Source: Colimorpha sp034178965 (GTDB lineage Bacteria; Bacteroidota; Bacteroidia; Bacteroidales; P3). From it: DNA of 20,650 nt. The stretch lies in NCBI GenBank assembly GCA_034178965.1, contig JAXFQM010000124.1, forward strand, positions 1-20,650, written 5' to 3'. The translations under genes and the position numbers were made by a program. The notes below the pieces were generated by a model. It saw nothing but the letters and a program-made list of their open reading frames with translations, had not been told where the DNA came from and did no database searches. How positions within the stretch are numbered: position 1 is the stretch's first letter; each line of letters begins with the position of its first letter. This document shows, piece by piece, positions 1 through 7,224 of this stretch.

Positions 1-519
1 CCTGACATTGTGGACAAGAAGATACGGTTTGGCGACCTCGAAGGAGACATCATCATCGGAAAGAACCACAAAGGGGCAATCGTGACAATTGTCGACAGGC
101 TGACCGGATATTCATGGGCGGAGCAGCTTGAGGAGAAGGACTCAGACCATGTGGCGGACTCAATCATACGTATGCTCATGCCCTTCAAGGGGAAGCTGCA
201 TACCCTGACATTTGACAACGGACGAGAATTCGCCCATCACGAAAAGGTGTCGGAAGCCCTGGGAATCAAGATATTTTTCGCAAAACCGTATCATTCTTGG
301 GAGCGCGGAGCGAATGAAAATACAAACGGTCTTTATAGACAATACATACCTAAAGGGACTGATTTTCAGACATTAGATAAAGACACACTGGCTATGGCAA
401 GCCTGATGATAAACAGTCGTCCGAGAAAAAAACTCAACTTTTCTTCGCCAGTTCAAGAAATTCTTCGTATCTTTGCACCCGAAAATAAATTTATCAACTT
501 GTTACAAAGTTGCATTTGA
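1..519 (+). CDS. IS30-family transposase, C-terminal part (5' end outside window)
   Basis: This is the catalytic C-terminal half of an IS30-type DDE transposase, which cuts and joins insertion-sequence ends. The frame is open from base 1, so the N-terminal DNA-binding part lies left of the window; an internal GTG at 10 is unlikely to be the start. Visible landmarks are GDLEGD with the first catalytic Asp, FDNGREFAHH with the second, and WERGANENTNGLYRQYIPKG, which carries the catalytic Glu and is the family signature. The frame closes at 517-519 after a typical IS30 tail (SRPRKKLNFSSPVQEI). The catalytic residues that can be seen are intact, so the element may be active if its left part is. 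It is followed within 28 nt by the lipoprotein start. Family assignment is secure; the exact IS name is not known. Confidence 0.93.
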   Translation, partial: PDIVDKKIRFGDLEGDIIIGKNHKGAIVTIVDRLTGYSWAEQLEEKDSDHVADSIIRMLMPFKGKLHTLTFDNGREFAHHEKVSEALGIKIFFAKPYHSWERGANENTNGLYRQYIPKGTDFQTLDKDTLAMASLMINSRPRKKLNFSSPVQEILRIFAPENKFINLLQSCI

Positions 520-532
520 AACTTGAATTCAG
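1..532 (+). mobile_element. Right part of an IS30-family insertion sequence
   Basis: The transposase reading frame implies an insertion sequence whose right end lies just after the stop codon. The A+T-rich stretch at about 500-530, with GTTGCATTTGAAACTTGAAT straddling the stop, is a reasonable candidate for the right terminal inverted repeat. The left end is outside the window, so neither the repeat nor the target duplication can be confirmed. The exact right boundary is inferred. Confidence 0.55.
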
Positions 533-546
533 CAAATATATATGTC

Positions 547-992
547 ATGAAAAAAAGAACAAAAGAAAAAACATTTTTTTGTCCCCATTCCTCTTGGCGG
601 CATTGGCTCTATCCATAACAGCCTGCAACAAACAAACTGATTCAGATGAAGTAACTCTAACAGATGCCTCATGGCAATTAGACAAATTCGTACATGATGG
701 TTTCTACACTTATCCAACTTGGAATAATGATACACTATATTATTTCATCAAGTTCTCTCAAAATGGAGAGTTATCGGGACATGGTGTAAACACATACTCG
801 GGGCACTATACATTGACCCACAACAACATTTCGATATCCATCGGCTGTAATACTGAAATATATGACGAGACCGGATATGAAGAAAAAATGATTTCAGGGT
901 TAAACTCTGCCATAAGAATTGATCAAACGACTGGTTTTATAAGGCTCTATAGTAGCAGTAACACATATATTGAATTTAAAAAAAATAACTGA
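547..992 (+). CDS. Small lipoprotein, META/HslJ-like, with a frameshift in its leader
   Basis: This is a predicted outer-envelope lipoprotein of about 148 residues with an N-terminal leader, a lipobox (LSITAC) and a Cys acylation site. The mature part has the pattern of META/HslJ-type lipoproteins: an early W-x-L, a strand ending in F-S-x-N-G-E-L-S-G-H-G, then N-x-Y-S-G-x-Y and an I-S-I-S-I-G strand; this is pattern recognition only. The natural start appears to be ATG 547 (MKKRTKEKTFF), but that frame runs into a stop near 610, while the lipobox lies in the frame one base earlier. One extra A in the A7 run at 550-556 or one extra T in the T7 run at 574-580 would join them. Without it, the lipobox frame has no ATG, only TTG/ATT codons or read-in from the IS. 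It is followed by a second lipoprotein after 1 nt. Confidence 0.6.
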
Positions 993-993
993 A

Positions 994-1389
994 ATGAAAA
1001 CAAAAAGAACATTAAAAAATCTCCCGCCAATCCTTTTGGCGGCCTTGGCTCTCTCAATGACAGCTTGCGGCAAAAACGGAGATGACAGACTGGAGGTTTG
1101 GCAGTGTAATGTGCCCAATGCTTACACCATTACCATGAGTGTTGATAAGGCCGAAAAAACAGCAAATTGCAACGTGCATAAAACAACCTCCGGTGAACAG
1201 TTTGAGTTACTATTCAAAGATGGCTATTCATATGTTTACTCGCTGTTATCCGATACCTCTTTGAATATTATGCCATTGGGGGAGTTTAGATACTATGCTA
1301 CCTCAACAGGAGAGGTTGAATTACAATATAAAGGATTTAATAATACTTATTTTGGAACAATAGACACATACAAATTCATAAAACAATAA
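994..1389 (+). CDS. Small lipoprotein of unknown function
   Basis: This encodes a 131-residue predicted lipoprotein. The start at ATG 994 is favoured over upstream TTG codons because it gives a normal leader (MKTKRTLKNLPPILLAALAL), lies one base after the preceding stop, and is followed by the lipobox LSMTAC, placing the acylated Cys at about residue 25. The mature part is short and probably beta-rich, with no motif I recognise. The leader is almost the same as that of the upstream lipoprotein at both protein and DNA level, although the mature parts differ. It is tightly packed in an apparent operon, 1 nt after the first lipoprotein and 5 nt before the protease leader. Envelope location is well supported; function is unknown. 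Confidence 0.8.
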   Translation: MKTKRTLKNLPPILLAALALSMTACGKNGDDRLEVWQCNVPNAYTITMSVDKAEKTANCNVHKTTSGEQFELLFKDGYSYVYSLLSDTSLNIMPLGEFRYYATSTGEVELQYKGFNNTYFGTIDTYKFIKQ

Positions 1390-1394
1390 ACAAC

Positions 1395-1649
1395 ATGAAA
1401 AGAGTAGTCTTATTTGCATTAATGCTGATATTGTCTCTTGCAATTTCGGCGCAAGATTTGTATTATATGTATGGGAAACAACGCATCCCCCTCCAAACCA
1501 AAGGAAACTCGCTTGTTCTCATGGTTCATAATACAGATGGTATTTTTGACTTAATAAATGAAAATATGGAGAAGTTCATTACGAACTATCTAAGACTGAC
1601 GGTTTCGTTTCCATTGAAATTCCTCATAAAGAAGTATTCAACGATGTGA
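1395..1649 (+). CDS. N-terminal leader fragment of the S8 protease (frameshifted)
   Basis: This 84-codon frame is the detached start of the protease that follows. It opens with a Sec signal peptide (MKRVVLFALMLILSLAISAQ, predicted cleavage before Gln), then YYMYGKQRIPLQTKGNSLVL, an N-terminal segment typical of Bacteroidales S8 peptidases. The true coding sense continues in this frame only to about 1560. After that the protein-like reading passes to the frame one base earlier, open from 1562 (KYGEVHYELSKTDGFVSIEI and on). One extra A in the AAAA at 1561-1564 would fuse the two. The last roughly 28 residues of this frame (about EKFITNYLRL onward) are therefore probably not real protein. Confidence 0.7.
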   Translation: MKRVVLFALMLILSLAISAQDLYYMYGKQRIPLQTKGNSLVLMVHNTDGIFDLINENMEKFITNYLRLTVSFPLKFLIKKYSTM

Positions 1650-4417
1650 TTTCCATTGCATCTAATAGTAGTTTGGTTAAAACTTATTCACCGGCTTTCA
1701 TATGCGAAGACTTCGCCGTCCCATCGTATTGTATTGGAGAAGTCATCCTCAAACTCGCTCCAGAGAAAACAAGAGCGCAACTTGATAGTGTAGTTGAATC
1801 ATTAGAGTATTCTATCAAAGACAGTGACCTATTTGTGAAAGAACAATTTATTGTATCCATTAACGAAAAAGACGGTAACAAAACACTCGAAGCTGCAAAT
1901 TTACTATTTGAAACAGGGTTATTTGAGTTTGCAGAACCCAATTTCCTTGTAGATAATGCATTTAATACATCGGATCCATTATTTCAGTATCAGTGGGGAC
2001 TAAAAAACACAGGGCAGAATGGCGGCATAGCGGGAGTAGACATTAATGTTGAACCAGCGTGGGGCATCACGACTGGTTCTGCTAACATTGTGGTTGCAGT
2101 TGTTGACAATGGAGTGCAATTAGATCATCCTGATTTGACGGCCAACCTAATATCAGGATACGACGCAACAGGAAACGGAACGAATGGAGGGCCACTTAAT
2201 AATACCGAAAATCATGGAACTGCATGTGCTGGGATTATAGGCGCCAGCCATAATAATTATATGGTTGCTGGCATTGCTCCTTCTTGTAAGATATTGCCAA
2301 TACACGTAACATACGGTAACTATTATACTAATTCTTGGCTTGCTTCAGGAATAAATTATGCCGTTGCACATAATGCTAGCATAATAAGCAATTCATGGGG
2401 AGGAGGGGCATTTAGCACAGTAATAGATAATGCGATTAAGAATGCGATCGAGAATGGTCGCAATGGAAAAGGATGCGTTGTTGTCTTCGCCTCGGGAAAT
2501 AGTAATCGTTCAGAAGTAGAATATCCGTCATCAACAAATGGCGTTATCGCTGTTGGTGGAGTTGATAGGTGTGGACAACGTTCTGGGCGTAGTGATATAA
2601 CTGAAGATCCCTGTGATCCATGGCCAAATAACTATAAACCTGGGAGCTCTTTTGGATCAAAATTAAGTATAGTAGCACCTGGAACAAATGTTTACACAAC
2701 AACAATAGGAAGTTCTTATGTGAGCAATTTTGGTGGTACATCAGCTGCCTGCCCACATGTGGCCGGTGTTGCCTCCCTTATCTTATCGGCGAATCAAAAT
2801 CTCACATATCTTCAAGTAAAACAGATAATTGAGGTGACGGCCAGGAAAACAGGGAACTATGATTATCAGTTGCGCGAAGAACACCCCAATGGTACATGGA
2901 ATAATAAGACTGGTTATGGAATGGTAGACGCCTACGCTGCCGTACAGATGGCGCAATCTTATGATTTGTTTGTTCGTGATAGTGAGAATGACAATGGCAT
3001 AACCTCAAGCAACGCACAAATCATGTGGGATAGTCCTGACATATGGATTGAAGATGCAAGCGGGAATGTTTGTAATCCTCACGGGAATACACTTTGCTAT
3101 GTATGTGTACGTATTTGGAATAATAGCGACATATCTTCATGTGGTGATGAACGTCTATTCTTGAATTGGGCCAAGGCAGGTTGTGATTTAAGGTGGAATT
3201 ATAATTGGACTGGTAACAATTATTTCGATTGCGGAAATTCCCCTGTGAAAGGAGGTGTCATCGATTCCGGGAACGGCATTCCAATTCCAAGTATCGCTGC
3301 CCATCAATCAAGAGTAGTACGTATTGAATGGAGGACTCCAATGGCCGAAGATTACGCAGAATGCACCCAATTTGATTCTGACAGATGGCATTTCTGTCTT
3401 GTCGCAAGAATTCATGATGGTGATGAAATACTATACGAAAACAGCAGTAATGCAGATATGGGTACTTTCACTACACATAATAACAATGTTGCCTGGAAGA
3501 ATATATCTATTTTGGATGCTCAATATAATACCGCAGTCGTCTCCTTCTCCAATCCATTCGACTTCTTGCAAAGATTCCGTCTGCATTTTAGAACCAGGCC
3601 CAACAAAGCTGGTGACATTATCTTCAAACACGCCGATGTACTTATCCGTTTGGATGATGAACTTGTCAGGCTGTGGAAGGATGGCGGAGGCGTCTGCGTG
3701 GGTGGCAAGTATCTGGGCGAAAACAGATTCCTCGTACAAGAACCGGACTTTTATCTCGAAAATATTGTAATGCCTATAGGCCGTCATTATACTGTTGAAG
3801 CTGGAGTGCGTTTCTTTACTCAAACTACCCCTCTCTGCAATGAGTTTGAATTTGATATCATAGAAGAAGGAGAAAAAGAAATTATCGGAGGAGAACATTA
3901 TTTGGCCATCAAAGATTCTACAAAAAGGTTTAAAGCCATTGCTTTAGAAAACAAGACTGTTCTTGCTGGTGATAGCACATCCTTTACAGCACAAGCAATT
4001 TCTGAGGATGCGCAATACACTTGGTTCAGTACGGTGGGTGATACTCTTGCTATTGGTGACCTGTTGCAAACATCACAGAATACAACACGCCAGTACATTC
4101 TTGAAGTGGTGTCAATCGAGGACAACTATAAGGATGTCGACACCGTGACGGTCACTGTACGCCGTGCTGCCATTACTGCACTCACTCCCAATCCCGCCAA
4201 TAACCAGACTGTGGTCAGCTACCGTTTGGCCTCCGATGTTACCAGTGCGTCTATCGTTATTGCCAATGCCACAGGTCAAGTGCTATACTCCGCACCGCTC
4301 GATGTGACACAGACAACCCATACCGTTAACCTACAGGCTATCCCAACTGGACAATACACCGTCCGCATCGAGTCACAGGGCTCACCCCTCGACTCCAAAA
4401 CTCTCATCGTCTACTGA
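1646..4417 (+). CDS. Secreted S8 (subtilisin-like) serine protease with T9SS C-terminal domain
   Basis: This subtilase should be exported by Sec, carried across the outer membrane by type IX secretion, and then cleave proteins at or outside the cell surface. Numbering from GTG 1646, a propeptide-like region covers about residues 30-105, and the catalytic domain about 130-435 has Asp154 (VVDNGVQ), His190 (NHGTACAG), the oxyanion Asn285 (FASGN) and the nucleophile Ser366 (GGTSAACPHVAG). A Cys-rich beta region follows. The last about 80 residues (LTPNPANNQTVVSYRL through IPTGQYTVRIES to SKTLIVY) form a type A T9SS sorting domain. GTG 1646 is only the first start codon after a frameshift; the frame is open to 1562 and the real start is ATG 1395. 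As read, the protein lacks a signal peptide. It closes the lipoprotein-protease operon and is followed by a strong terminator. Confidence 0.93.
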   Translation: MISIASNSSLVKTYSPAFICEDFAVPSYCIGEVILKLAPEKTRAQLDSVVESLEYSIKDSDLFVKEQFIVSINEKDGNKTLEAANLLFETGLFEFAEPNFLVDNAFNTSDPLFQYQWGLKNTGQNGGIAGVDINVEPAWGITTGSANIVVAVVDNGVQLDHPDLTANLISGYDATGNGTNGGPLNNTENHGTACAGIIGASHNNYMVAGIAPSCKILPIHVTYGNYYTNSWLASGINYAVAHNASIISNSWGGGAFSTVIDNAIKNAIENGRNGKGCVVVFASGNSNRSEVEYPSSTNGVIAVGGVDRCGQRSGRSDITEDPCDPWPNNYKPGSSFGSKLSIVAPGTNVYTTTIGSSYVSNFGGTSAACPHVAGVASLILSANQNLTYLQVKQIIEVTARKTGNYDYQLREEHPNGTWNNKTGYGMVDAYAAVQMAQSYDLFVRDSENDNGITSSNAQIMWDSPDIWIEDASGNVCNPHGNTLCYVCVRIWNNSDISSCGDERLFLNWAKAGCDLRWNYNWTGNNYFDCGNSPVKGGVIDSGNGIPIPSIAAHQSRVVRIEWRTPMAEDYAECTQFDSDRWHFCLVARIHDGDEILYENSSNADMGTFTTHNNNVAWKNISILDAQYNTAVVSFSNPFDFLQRFRLHFRTRPNKAGDIIFKHADVLIRLDDELVRLWKDGGGVCVGGKYLGENRFLVQEPDFYLENIVMPIGRHYTVEAGVRFFTQTTPLCNEFEFDIIEEGEKEIIGGEHYLAIKDSTKRFKAIALENKTVLAGDSTSFTAQAISEDAQYTWFSTVGDTLAIGDLLQTSQNTTRQYILEVVSIEDNYKDVDTVTVTVRRAAITALTPNPANNQTVVSYRLASDVTSASIVIANATGQVLYSAPLDVTQTTHTVNLQAIPTGQYTVRIESQGSPLDSKTLIVY

Positions 4418-4445
4418 CCCTACAGATTTTTCTATAACACTCACT

Positions 4446-4486
4446 GCCACGGCAGGCACACATCGCGCCTGCCGTGGCTCTTTTTT
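4446..4486 (+). terminator. Intrinsic terminator after the S8 protease
   Basis: A perfect 12-bp stem (4446-4457 with 4467-4478, sequence GCCACGGCAGGC) has a 9-nt loop and is followed by TCTTTTTT. It lies 28 nt after the protease stop and should end the lipoprotein-protease transcript. Confidence 0.93.
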
Positions 4487-4580
4487 ATAGTCTTGCTGGT
4501 GACTCGATGCATAATATGAATCTTTCCTTGATTCTAATTCCGGCCTCCGGGCCTATTGTTTCATTTAAATTTTCAATATT

Positions 4581-4799
4581 ATGTACAAGTTCAAGCAAGA
4601 CCTTGCCATGGCCTATTTTGATGGCTGTAGCAAGAAAACCGCGAGCCGCCGCCTCGCCCGTGAAATCAACCCCACCCCCGGCCTCCTCGACGCTCTCCGC
4701 CCCACCGGCTACCGCCCCGCCCAAAAACGTCTCTCCCCCGCCAACTCCAAATCCTCTTCTCTTTCCTCGGCGAACCGTAAGGCAACCGTCCCCCGCTGA
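4581..4799 (+). CDS. DUF4248-type small protein, frameshifted near the C-terminus
   Basis: The start MYKFKQDLAMAYFDGC, followed by ASRRLAREI and LLDALRPTGYRPAQKRLSP, matches from memory the DUF4248 family of small Bacteroidales proteins, whose function is not known. Those proteins normally end in a helix finishing in F-L-G-E-P. Here the annotated frame instead runs on in Ser/Pro-rich sequence to 4799. The frame one base earlier reads RQLQILFSFLGEP and stops at 4778-4780, exactly the expected end. One extra C in the CCCCC at 4735-4739 would restore it, giving a protein of about 66 residues. ATG 4581 is the only sensible start. It is a single gene with a terminator on either side (4446-4486 and 4890-4925). 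Family assignment is moderately sure. Confidence 0.7.
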   Translation: MYKFKQDLAMAYFDGCSKKTASRRLAREINPTPGLLDALRPTGYRPAQKRLSPANSKSSSLSSANRKATVPR

Positions 4800-4889
4800 A
4801 TCAATCAAATAACCGCAAGGAACCCTAACCCCACACACCACCATCCACTATACCCCAACACTCCCCATTGGATCCCCCTACCAAACTCC

Positions 4890-4925
4890 GAGGGTGAGAC
4901 CTCCCAGCCTCACCCTCTTTCGTTT
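4890..4925 (+). terminator. Intrinsic terminator after the DUF4248-type gene
   Basis: A perfect 9-bp stem (GAGGGTGAG at 4890-4898 with CTCACCCTC at 4909-4917) has a 10-nt loop and is followed by the T-rich TTTCGTTTAT. It lies about 110 nt after the restored stop of the small gene. Confidence 0.85.
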
Positions 4926-5035
4926 ATATTGTTTTTCTTTATTCTTCTGCCGGGTCCTCTTCTTGTGGAACTTCGGAGTGTGCCTTCAAGTAGCGGTCTC
5001 TCAAATCAAGACTAAAGATAATGAAAATACCATTA

Positions 5036-5194
5036 AGGTGGTTTCTATAAATGGTTTTCTTGCTATTTTGATGGGATTGCCGAACAGCTTGCGGTGCGAA
5101 ACTCGGGCGCATAGCGGACTATGCTGCCAGGAGACAAACAACACGATGCCGACAAGGCTTCAAAAGTGCGGAAATCCATTTATAGAACCCACCT
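5036..5194. repeat. 159-bp inverted-repeat element with internal palindrome
   Basis: Two 24-bp arms, 5036-5059 and 5171-5194, are reverse complements with only two mismatches; the shared core is TTCTATAAATGG. Between them, GCATAG-CGGA-CTATGC (5109-5124) forms a second small hairpin. On the minus strand a 57-codon open frame (5112 to 4939) begins inside the element, but it has no domain I recognise and may simply be repeat sequence. The layout suggests a short non-coding repeat or MITE-like element lying against the dipeptidase terminator. The remaining bases from 4926 to 5035 show nothing else I can name. Confidence 0.6.
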
Positions 5195-5216
5195 AAAAAA
5201 GGGTTCTAAAGAGCCC
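5195..5216 (-). terminator. Intrinsic terminator of the C69 dipeptidase gene
   Basis: Read on the minus strand, GGGCTCT-TT-AGAACCC (7-bp stem with one G-T pair) is followed directly by six T residues (plus-strand 5195-5200). It starts four bases after the dipeptidase stop codon. Confidence 0.8.
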
Positions 5217-5219
5217 CCG

Positions 5220-6962
5220 TCAACGTTCCCTCACCACGTCGCCGTGGTCTTCCACGATGCGTTTGTAGGCCCACTCGGGATAAGCTGGCTGGCGAGGAAA
5301 TTTGCAGCCGCCGTATTGGGTGGTTTCAAACTTGCCGTCTTTCACATATTTAATATTTCCGTCCATATATTTCACCAGCAGGAAGTGGTCGAGTTGGGTC
5401 CAATCCTCGAACATCTTCTGCGCTTGTTCGTTGCTGAATTGGTTGAGTTGTGCCGTCAGGTCGGCGTCCTTCAAGCCCTTGGCGACGGCATCGTTGCGCG
5501 CCACGTCTTTCACAAAGCCGTCTTCCAGGCCACGTTGCACCCGTTGCAAGTCCACTATCATGCTGTCGTAGCGGCTGTAGACGAAATTGGTGACGCGGTT
5601 GAAGAGCCAAAAGGCGCTGGTGGGGCTGTATTCCACCATGCTGCCGTTGCCCTCGCGGAAGCACTCGGGTATTTCGGTGATGCCGCAGTACATGGGGCAA
5701 TATACGGTGCTATAGGTGTCGTCCACGCCAAACCACAAAATGCCGCCCACTTTGCTGGGCAGCCATCCGCGGCATTGCGCCACGAAACTGAACCCCGTCT
5801 GCTGCGTGCTGGTGGCGCGCTCGTGCACATACTTCTTGCCCTCGTATTCCCAATTCATGGGGCGCCAACGATAGGGGCAATGGTAGTATCCCGCGCCCAC
5901 GTCCTGCGTCATGTCCATCTTGGTGCCTTCGTAATGGTCGCGCATCAGCGCCATCACCTCTTGCACATCCACTTGGTGGTCAGGTTTAATCCAAAGGGGC
6001 ATGCGCTTTTGCATGTTCCTGCCCATGGCATAGTCCTCGTATTCGCCCATGCTGGCGTTCACGCGGCGAAACATAGCATACACGCGGGCGTCGCAGCCGC
6101 GTACGCCGCCGAAGGTGAGCGGGCAGTACACATCGGTGAAGCTGAAGTCCTTATCCTCCCCCTCATACCAGCCATTGGCGCGGGCAATAGAGATGACGTC
6201 CCACGCATACACGCATTCCACCTCGGGGCGGAATATGTCGTCCATCTGCTTGCTGGTAATACTCTTGTAACTCTTCTTCACGGCCTGCGGGAACGTGGTG
6301 ATGCGCGCTTGGTTGGCATGGCCGGACACATATCCGTCGGGCACGCGGCGCGCCACCCACACGGCGCCGGGGCGATAATTCTTGAAAGCCTTTTTCAAAC
6401 GCGCCTTGCCATTGATGGTGTCATATTGGGCAGGCCCTTTGCCTATGAGTTCCATAATCCACACCTCGTTAGGGTCGCAGATGGAGAAACTCTCGCCCTC
6501 GCTGCAATAACCATAGGTGTCCATCAGGCCTGCCAGTACCTTAATGGCTTCGCGTGCGTTCTTGGCGCGCTGCAGGGTGATGTATATCAGGCTGCCATAG
6601 TCCAGTCCTTGTCCGCCCCAGCAAGCCTCGCGGCCGCCAAAGGTGGTTTCGCCGATAGCCAGCTGGTGTTCGTTCATGTTGCCCACCACGCTGTAGGTAT
6701 GTGCCACTTGGGGTATATCCATCAAATAGCGTCCGCTGTCCCAGTCATATACCTTGAACAGGGTGCCTTCTGCATAGTCGGCCACCTTGCGGTAGTACAA
6801 CTCGCCATAGAGCACGTGGCTGTCGGCGGCGTAGGTTATCATGGTGCTGCCATCCCGGGTGGCGCCCTTGGTGAAGAGGAAGTTGGTGCAGGCGAAGGAA
6901 ACATCGGCCAACGCCAACGCAGCTGCCAAGAAGGCAACGGAGAGAGATTTTTTCTTATTCAT
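5220..6962 (-). CDS. Secreted C69-family dipeptidase
   Basis: This 580-residue exported peptidase belongs to family C69, Ntn-hydrolases that use an N-terminal Cys to split dipeptides and short peptides. ATG 6962 is chosen because it gives a clean signal peptide (MNKKKSLSVAFLAAALALAD, then VSFA) preceded by a good promoter; the frame extends further upstream but without leader-like sequence. Cys25 follows directly after the predicted cleavage site in VSFA-CTNFLFTKGATRDGSTM, the family's N-terminal block, so signal-peptide cleavage alone would expose the catalytic nucleophile. SFAC is a poor lipobox, so periplasmic or surface release is more likely than lipidation. Other family landmarks are NMNEHQLAIGETTFGGR and the Trp/Tyr-rich middle (GGILWFGVDDT). 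Its length fits Bacteroidales homologues. It is a single-gene unit with its own promoter and terminator. Confidence 0.9.
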   Translation of the reverse strand: MNKKKSLSVAFLAAALALADVSFACTNFLFTKGATRDGSTMITYAADSHVLYGELYYRKVADYAEGTLFKVYDWDSGRYLMDIPQVAHTYSVVGNMNEHQLAIGETTFGGREACWGGQGLDYGSLIYITLQRAKNAREAIKVLAGLMDTYGYCSEGESFSICDPNEVWIMELIGKGPAQYDTINGKARLKKAFKNYRPGAVWVARRVPDGYVSGHANQARITTFPQAVKKSYKSITSKQMDDIFRPEVECVYAWDVISIARANGWYEGEDKDFSFTDVYCPLTFGGVRGCDARVYAMFRRVNASMGEYEDYAMGRNMQKRMPLWIKPDHQVDVQEVMALMRDHYEGTKMDMTQDVGAGYYHCPYRWRPMNWEYEGKKYVHERATSTQQTGFSFVAQCRGWLPSKVGGILWFGVDDTYSTVYCPMYCGITEIPECFREGNGSMVEYSPTSAFWLFNRVTNFVYSRYDSMIVDLQRVQRGLEDGFVKDVARNDAVAKGLKDADLTAQLNQFSNEQAQKMFEDWTQLDHFLLVKYMDGNIKYVKDGKFETTQYGGCKFPRQPAYPEWAYKRIVEDHGDVVRER

Positions 6963-6994
6963 ACTCTGTCTTTTACGATTTACAATAAACATTC

Positions 6995-7024
6995 CAAAAA
7001 TAAAGTAGGGGCATCCTTGCACAA
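6995..7024 (-). promoter_or_regulatory. Promoter of the C69 dipeptidase
   Basis: On the minus strand, TTG (plus 7022-7024), a 19-nt spacer and TATTTTTG (plus 6995-7002) match the Bacteroidota primary sigma factor consensus (TTTG, 19-21 nt, TAnnTTTG). It lies about 33 nt before the ATG. Confidence 0.65.
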
Positions 7025-7072
7025 CGGGCCTCCTCATATCGAAGAGGCTGAAGAATAGCCTTTTAAGACCGA

Positions 7073-7088
7073 TGTTCCACGCGAAACA
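7073..7088. other. parS-like (ParB-binding) site
   Basis: TGTTCCACGCGAAACA is a 16-bp imperfect palindrome that matches the general bacterial parS consensus TGTTNCACGTGAAACA at all but one position (C for T in the centre). It lies between genes, as most parS sites do. No parA or parB gene is in the window, so the assignment rests on the motif alone. Confidence 0.5.
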
Positions 7089-7161
7089 TGTCCCTTGTCT
7101 TCGTTTTTTTCCTCGCCATGTGCAGGGGAGCGTGTCGGCTCGGGCGGGGCCACGCATTCAG

Positions 7162-7211
7162 CAAAGCAAAGCAGAAGCCTTCGACAATCGTTGGATTTCG
7201 CAGGCTTCTGC
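7162..7211 (-). terminator. Probable terminator of the kbl-tdh operon
   Basis: A perfect 10-bp stem (GCAGAAGCCT at 7171-7180 with its complement at 7202-7211) with a 21-nt loop lies 13 nt after the tdh stop. On the minus strand it is followed by TTTGCTTTGC, a broken T-tract, so it may be a weak or Rho-assisted terminator. Confidence 0.55.
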
Positions 7212-7224
7212 ATGCTGGTAGTCC

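Noticed and set aside
4939..5112. 57-codon minus-strand frame (MRPSFAPQAV to DPAEE)
   Set aside because: It starts inside the inverted-repeat element and has no recognisable domain, so I treat it as part of a repeat and not as a gene.
5121..7058. 645-codon plus-strand open frame opposite the C69 dipeptidase
   Set aside because: It is rich in His/Ala/Val with no domain and mirrors the G+C-rich third positions of a certain gene on the other strand; a shadow frame.
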